64,000 nt of DNA, from assembly GCA_003024785.1 (NCBI GenBank), contig PUQB01000026.1:793531-857530 (forward strand), written 5' to 3'. The translations under genes were made by a program, and so were the position numbers. Shown in pieces: positions 60,505-64,000 of the stretch. The stretch's first letter is position 1, and every line of letters begins with the position of its first letter. Under the pieces are notes generated by a model, which was not told where the DNA came from, did no database searches, and worked only from the letters and a program-made list of their open reading frames with translations. The DNA comes from Selaginella tamariscina (Eukaryota; Streptophyta; Lycopodiopsida; Selaginellales; Selaginellaceae).

Positions 60505-62591
60505 ATGGCTATGGCGGCTCGTGTGCTTGCGGCGAGGCGCTGCTCGAAGCGGTTGTACGCATTCCCCCAAATCCGAGATATGGCTATGGCGGGCAGGAAT
60601 GACAATGCGGCGGCGGATGAATCTGCAACGAGCTCCTGGTTCCAGAGGATCAAAGGGCTATTCATCCGGGATAAGCCGCAAGAAGAATCCGTGCAGAAAT
60701 CGGGGCTTTCTGCTGAATCCGCCCGCCGCCCAAGCCGCCGGAGGCTTTGCTTCTAAGATCGTGAATACTGTGAAATCCGCCGTTGCTCCACTGTTTACAC
60801 CATGGAATGTAAGTATTTCGTATATGTTTTTTATTTTGATGCCTTTATTATACATGTATATATGCATAATGGTATAAATGGTATAACTTTGTATATGTTC
60901 TTAAAATAGAAGTAACTTGTGATATTTGGGTTTATATGTTGTATGAGCGGCGCTCATGTGTTTGATGACATATCTTATTTTCTGTAGGCACTATGCATAT
61001 ATAAGCTTTTTCACATGTTGTCACCGTAGGTTTTATCTTCCTGATCTAATGTATCATATATAATATACATATGTCTGTGTAGGTATTCTTATAAATGTTC
61101 TATTGTGTATAGTACATATACACGTATAGTATAGTGTATAGTGGAATACGTTGTTACAGGCTATGATGACCAGAAATTTGATAATGATCGTGGCAATGAT
61201 CACGACAAAGAACATCTAAGGGGCTGAGCCTTTCACAGTTATGTGTCTATTTGTTTCATAACGGTTTTCGTATGGGATACAGTAGTTTGAGTACACATGC
61301 AAAGAACATTGAGGCTGCCAATATTAACATGATTTAACTCTGTATATTTTATGTCAAATGCTAGTATTTTGAGTTTATATGTGATAGTTGCATACACATG
61401 TCCAAGGAGGGCTATGATGACCAGAAATTTGATAATGATCGTGGTAGTGATCACGACGAAGAACATCTAAGGGGCTGAGCCTTCCACAGTTGTGTGTGCT
61501 TATCTTTCTGTTCAGTTTTTTGTGATGGATTAATTGTTCGGTATATATATGCATGTAGTAGAGTATGTATATAATATATACATATACATTATCAACGAAT
61601 TATATACACTATATATACCTGTTTAGCGTTATACATAATAGTGTTGTTATGATCGCGACAATGACATTTAAGGGGCTGAACCTTTTACAACTATGTGGTT
61701 TTAAGTGTTTTCATGTATTTGAGTATGGGTATCTTGTATATATACATCTATGTATGTATTGTGTGTGTGTGTGTGTATATATTATACATACGAGAGCGTA
61801 TACTATACACTAGATCTGTACCAATTATATTATGATGTTTTGCTTAATGTAATTAGCTTAATATGCAGTATTTGCTGATGAACTTAAAAAGGCAAGAGAA
61901 GCTGGGACTAAGGTGAAGGGTGCATCTGAAGAGAGAGTGTCTATCATACTTGAAAGGCAGGAGAGGATGCTACGTGCTATGGCTGTCTACAAAACAGATG
62001 TAAGCTATAAGTTATGGTTATATAGGCACAATATTTGTTAATATGTGTGTGTGTATGTGTGTCTGTGTGTGTATAGATATTTATGAACATTAGATATAGG
62101 ATTTGAGGTTTAATTTTCAGGTAAGCAGATAATAAAGGGTGTGTTGCCAGCAAATCGGAGCAGGACAGATGGCACAAGTGGCGGCAAACTGTGGTACAAA
62201 GGTTGAGGAGGTGGAGGATATTCTATCGAAGTACTTTGGACAAAGGAAGCATATAACAAGGTGGAGAAATTAAAGAAAGAAGGAAAGCCCCTTCCCAAGA
62301 GCTTTGATGAAGTAGGTTATTATATATATACACACGCACGCACGCACGCACATATATATTATTAATTATTTGATTATATTGAAAGGTTGAAGCGCTTATG
62401 GGAGGGCGTTGAAGTCGCCGAAGAGCGTGCCTATAGTTAGTCGGAATCAACTGTGCTCTTGTGGATCAGGAAAGAAAATACAAAAGGTGCCTCTCTGTCT
62501 CTCTCATACACACGCGCGCACACACACAGTGTTTTAGTTCTCATGGAGCCAATGTATATGCAGGTGTTGTGGTCAGGGTGCAAGCATTTGA
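60505..62591 (+). CDS. Probable organellar protein with SEC-C-type C-terminal motif
   Basis: ATG at 60505, with an Ala/Arg-rich N-terminus (MAMAARVLAARRCSKRLYAF) typical of mitochondrial or plastid presequences. Exons: 60505-60810 (a frame break near 60720 in a GCCGCCC run; ends TVKSAVAPLFTPWN), 61869-62000 (helical, FADELKKAREAG ... RQERMLRAMAVYKTD), about 62130-62311 (GAGQMAQVAANCGTKVEEVE, resembling the helix pattern of SRP54 M domains), about 62384-62486 (NQLCSCGSGKKIQK) and 62564-62591 (CCG then stop). CSCGSGKK...CCG is the SEC-C zinc motif. Exon joining is not fully in phase, and there is one surplus G near 62405. The M-domain resemblance is my inference. Confidence 0.55.
61159..61690 (+). 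repeat. Intronic ~80-bp repeat, two good copies and one remnant
   Basis: GCTATGATGACCAGAAATTT through AGGGGCTGAGCC occurs at 61159-61240 and 61411-61490 with a few substitutions. A shorter remnant (ATGATCGCGACAATGAC ... AGGGGCTGAACC) lies at 61648-61690. Each is followed by the same (TTTT)CATGTATTTGAGT-like spacer. Confidence 0.8.
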
Positions 62592-63377
62592 GTGTGGTGA
62601 TATTCCTAGATCAAAACTTGTGTTTCTCTTTATGCCAGGTAATAACTTTAAATACACTATCTCTAAGAAATTTAAACTTTAATTCTTCATTTAAAAATTA
62701 ATTAAGTTAAATTAATCCAGGATTAAAATGTCGAGTATCTTATTATATACATGTTTATATTATACGATATTTTAGTACTAAAATATATACGTGTGTATAT
62801 TCTGTGATACATAATGTATATATGCAAAAAAAGTTTAAGTGGGTTCCATGTAGCATATTTTAAGAGTTTATTTTAGAAATTTTAGTTATACAAATATTAA
62901 ATATTTACATTGACATAAATTTTATTTTAGCTTTATAAGGAGGCTTGGATACTAATGAACTTTTGATATATTTTACTGAATAGTTTAGATTTTATTTAAT
63001 TATCAAAAAAATTAAGATATTTAATAATATCTTATGTAATATAGTGTGTGTAAATAATTTTTATTATATATATATTATATTTTCCTAATAAGCTATTTTA
63101 GTAATGTCTTATGAATTTTAATAATGAAATATATATAAAATAATCTCATGTGATATTCTTTTTTAAATAGAGTTTATACATTTATCATACTAAACCTTTC
63201 ATTTTAACACAGTATATCACACACACGGTAAAAATACACATACATATTTATAACAAAGTTTAAATGTGAATAGCTCTAGCATCAAATTTAATTATGTACC
63301 TTCAAAATGTATATATATCCTTTTTTGAAATATTTAAAAATATAATTAATTAAATATTATATAAAAAAGTGTTATAT
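62592..63377. other. AT-rich spacer
   Basis: 3' flank of the SEC-C gene followed by AT-rich DNA. I see no gene or recognisable repeat. Confidence 0.6.
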
Positions 63378-64000
63378 TGAAAGAGCCGATATATATTAAA
63401 ATGTCAGATCCATTGAGCTACAAAAACCCTGTTTATATACAGGAGACCTCCTGCCATGTGGCACACATGTGACATGTGGTGTTAACACATGGCGGCCAGA
63501 TCACCACCCATGTGTCACTATGCATGTGTGTATATACACATGTGTATATACATTACGTTACATAATATATAGTATCTTACATTATCCCCCCCTCTGCGGT
63601 TGTGTAGATGGTGATAGATCTGATGGTCTTGGATCCGTGTGAGTTGGGCACCGAATGTAGTCAATGAGTCTCAAACAACAAACCGTTTCATTCGAATTAC
63701 GTAAACTATCTCAACCTCATGAGATCCACCAACTGTACCTGATACACTTGAGGACCAACCTTTCGGAGAACTCGGTAGGGACCAAGCCACTTATGTAATA
63801 AACAGTTGCAAGCCCAGTGCAGTTAGCTTGGGAAAACATAACAGTACTAAGTCACCGTCAGCATAGTCTGGTGGAGTTTTGATGTCGTGCATTGTAAGAA
63901 GATTGTTACTGTATTTGAGCTTGACCAAGATGTTCAACAGACTCTGCACGCAGAAGAGGTAAGATAGTATCCAAATGTTGAGCCCACATTTTCGCATCCT
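63378..64000 (-). mobile_element. 3' end of a third gypsy element (partial)
   Basis: On the minus strand, the LTR at 63378-63581 starts TGTAAGATACT and ends CTCTTTCA, with a TATATAAACAGGG box near 63430. It is preceded by a purine-rich tract (63582-63596). Upstream, 63700-63997 encodes an integrase C-terminal domain (YADGDLVLLCFPKL, then WLGPYRVLRKVGPQVYQV in a shifted frame). This is closely similar in pattern to the end of the first gypsy element, so the two belong to one family. The rest is outside the window. Confidence 0.8.

Overview
The window looks like nuclear DNA of a land plant, most likely a seed-free lineage with swimming sperm. The signs are small GT-AG introns, a PORR-domain organellar RNA-splicing gene, Ty3/gypsy elements including a chromodomain type, a Mutator-like transposon, telobox (AAACCCTA) motifs upstream of genes, and a FAM184-like coiled-coil gene of a kind usually tied to ciliated lineages. 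Introns and spacers are very AT-rich and full of (GT)n, (CT)n, (AG)n and (AT)n. The species cannot be named from sequence alone.

Layout. 1-312 holds the 3' end of an unrecognised gene, followed by about 3 kb of AT-rich spacer. 3530-28830 is a nest of repeats: two inverted ~2.9-kb arms, each carrying one copy of the same five-exon hypothetical gene, enclose a long-inverted-repeat element that has been broken by two Ty3/gypsy retrotransposons (6911-11748 and 14227-19751) and further rearranged. 29618-36601 (minus) is the many-exon FAM184-like gene. 38299-39365 (minus) is a small unrecognised gene. 38480-46470 and 55200-57250 contain diverged segmental duplications and a 21-bp minisatellite. At the right, a PORR gene (57202-60377, minus) and a gene ending in a SEC-C-type motif (60505-62591, plus) share a 127-bp promoter. 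A third gypsy element runs off the right edge.

The most unusual part is 46875-55196, an ~8.3-kb DNA transposon. It has two divergent genes: a MULE-type DDE transposase with a SWIM finger (plus), and a ~1000-residue protein joining a ParB-like domain to a beta-class N4/N6 DNA methyltransferase fold (minus). Between them is a tandem array with an exact 137-bp period. Each unit holds a 71-nt exon-like core with splice signals at both ends and a TGCCGACTGA/TCAGTCGGCA inverted repeat. The same GTCGGCA word recurs near both element ends, and a strong heat-shock-element-like array lies just inside the left end. I infer a transposon with its own DNA-binding and modification protein and a repeated cis element, but no function is shown.

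Caution on frames: conserved genes here (PORR, FAM184-like, SEC-C) all show one-base frame breaks, several in short homopolymers. The assembly therefore probably has small indel errors, so a frameshift alone is weak evidence that a gene is dead.
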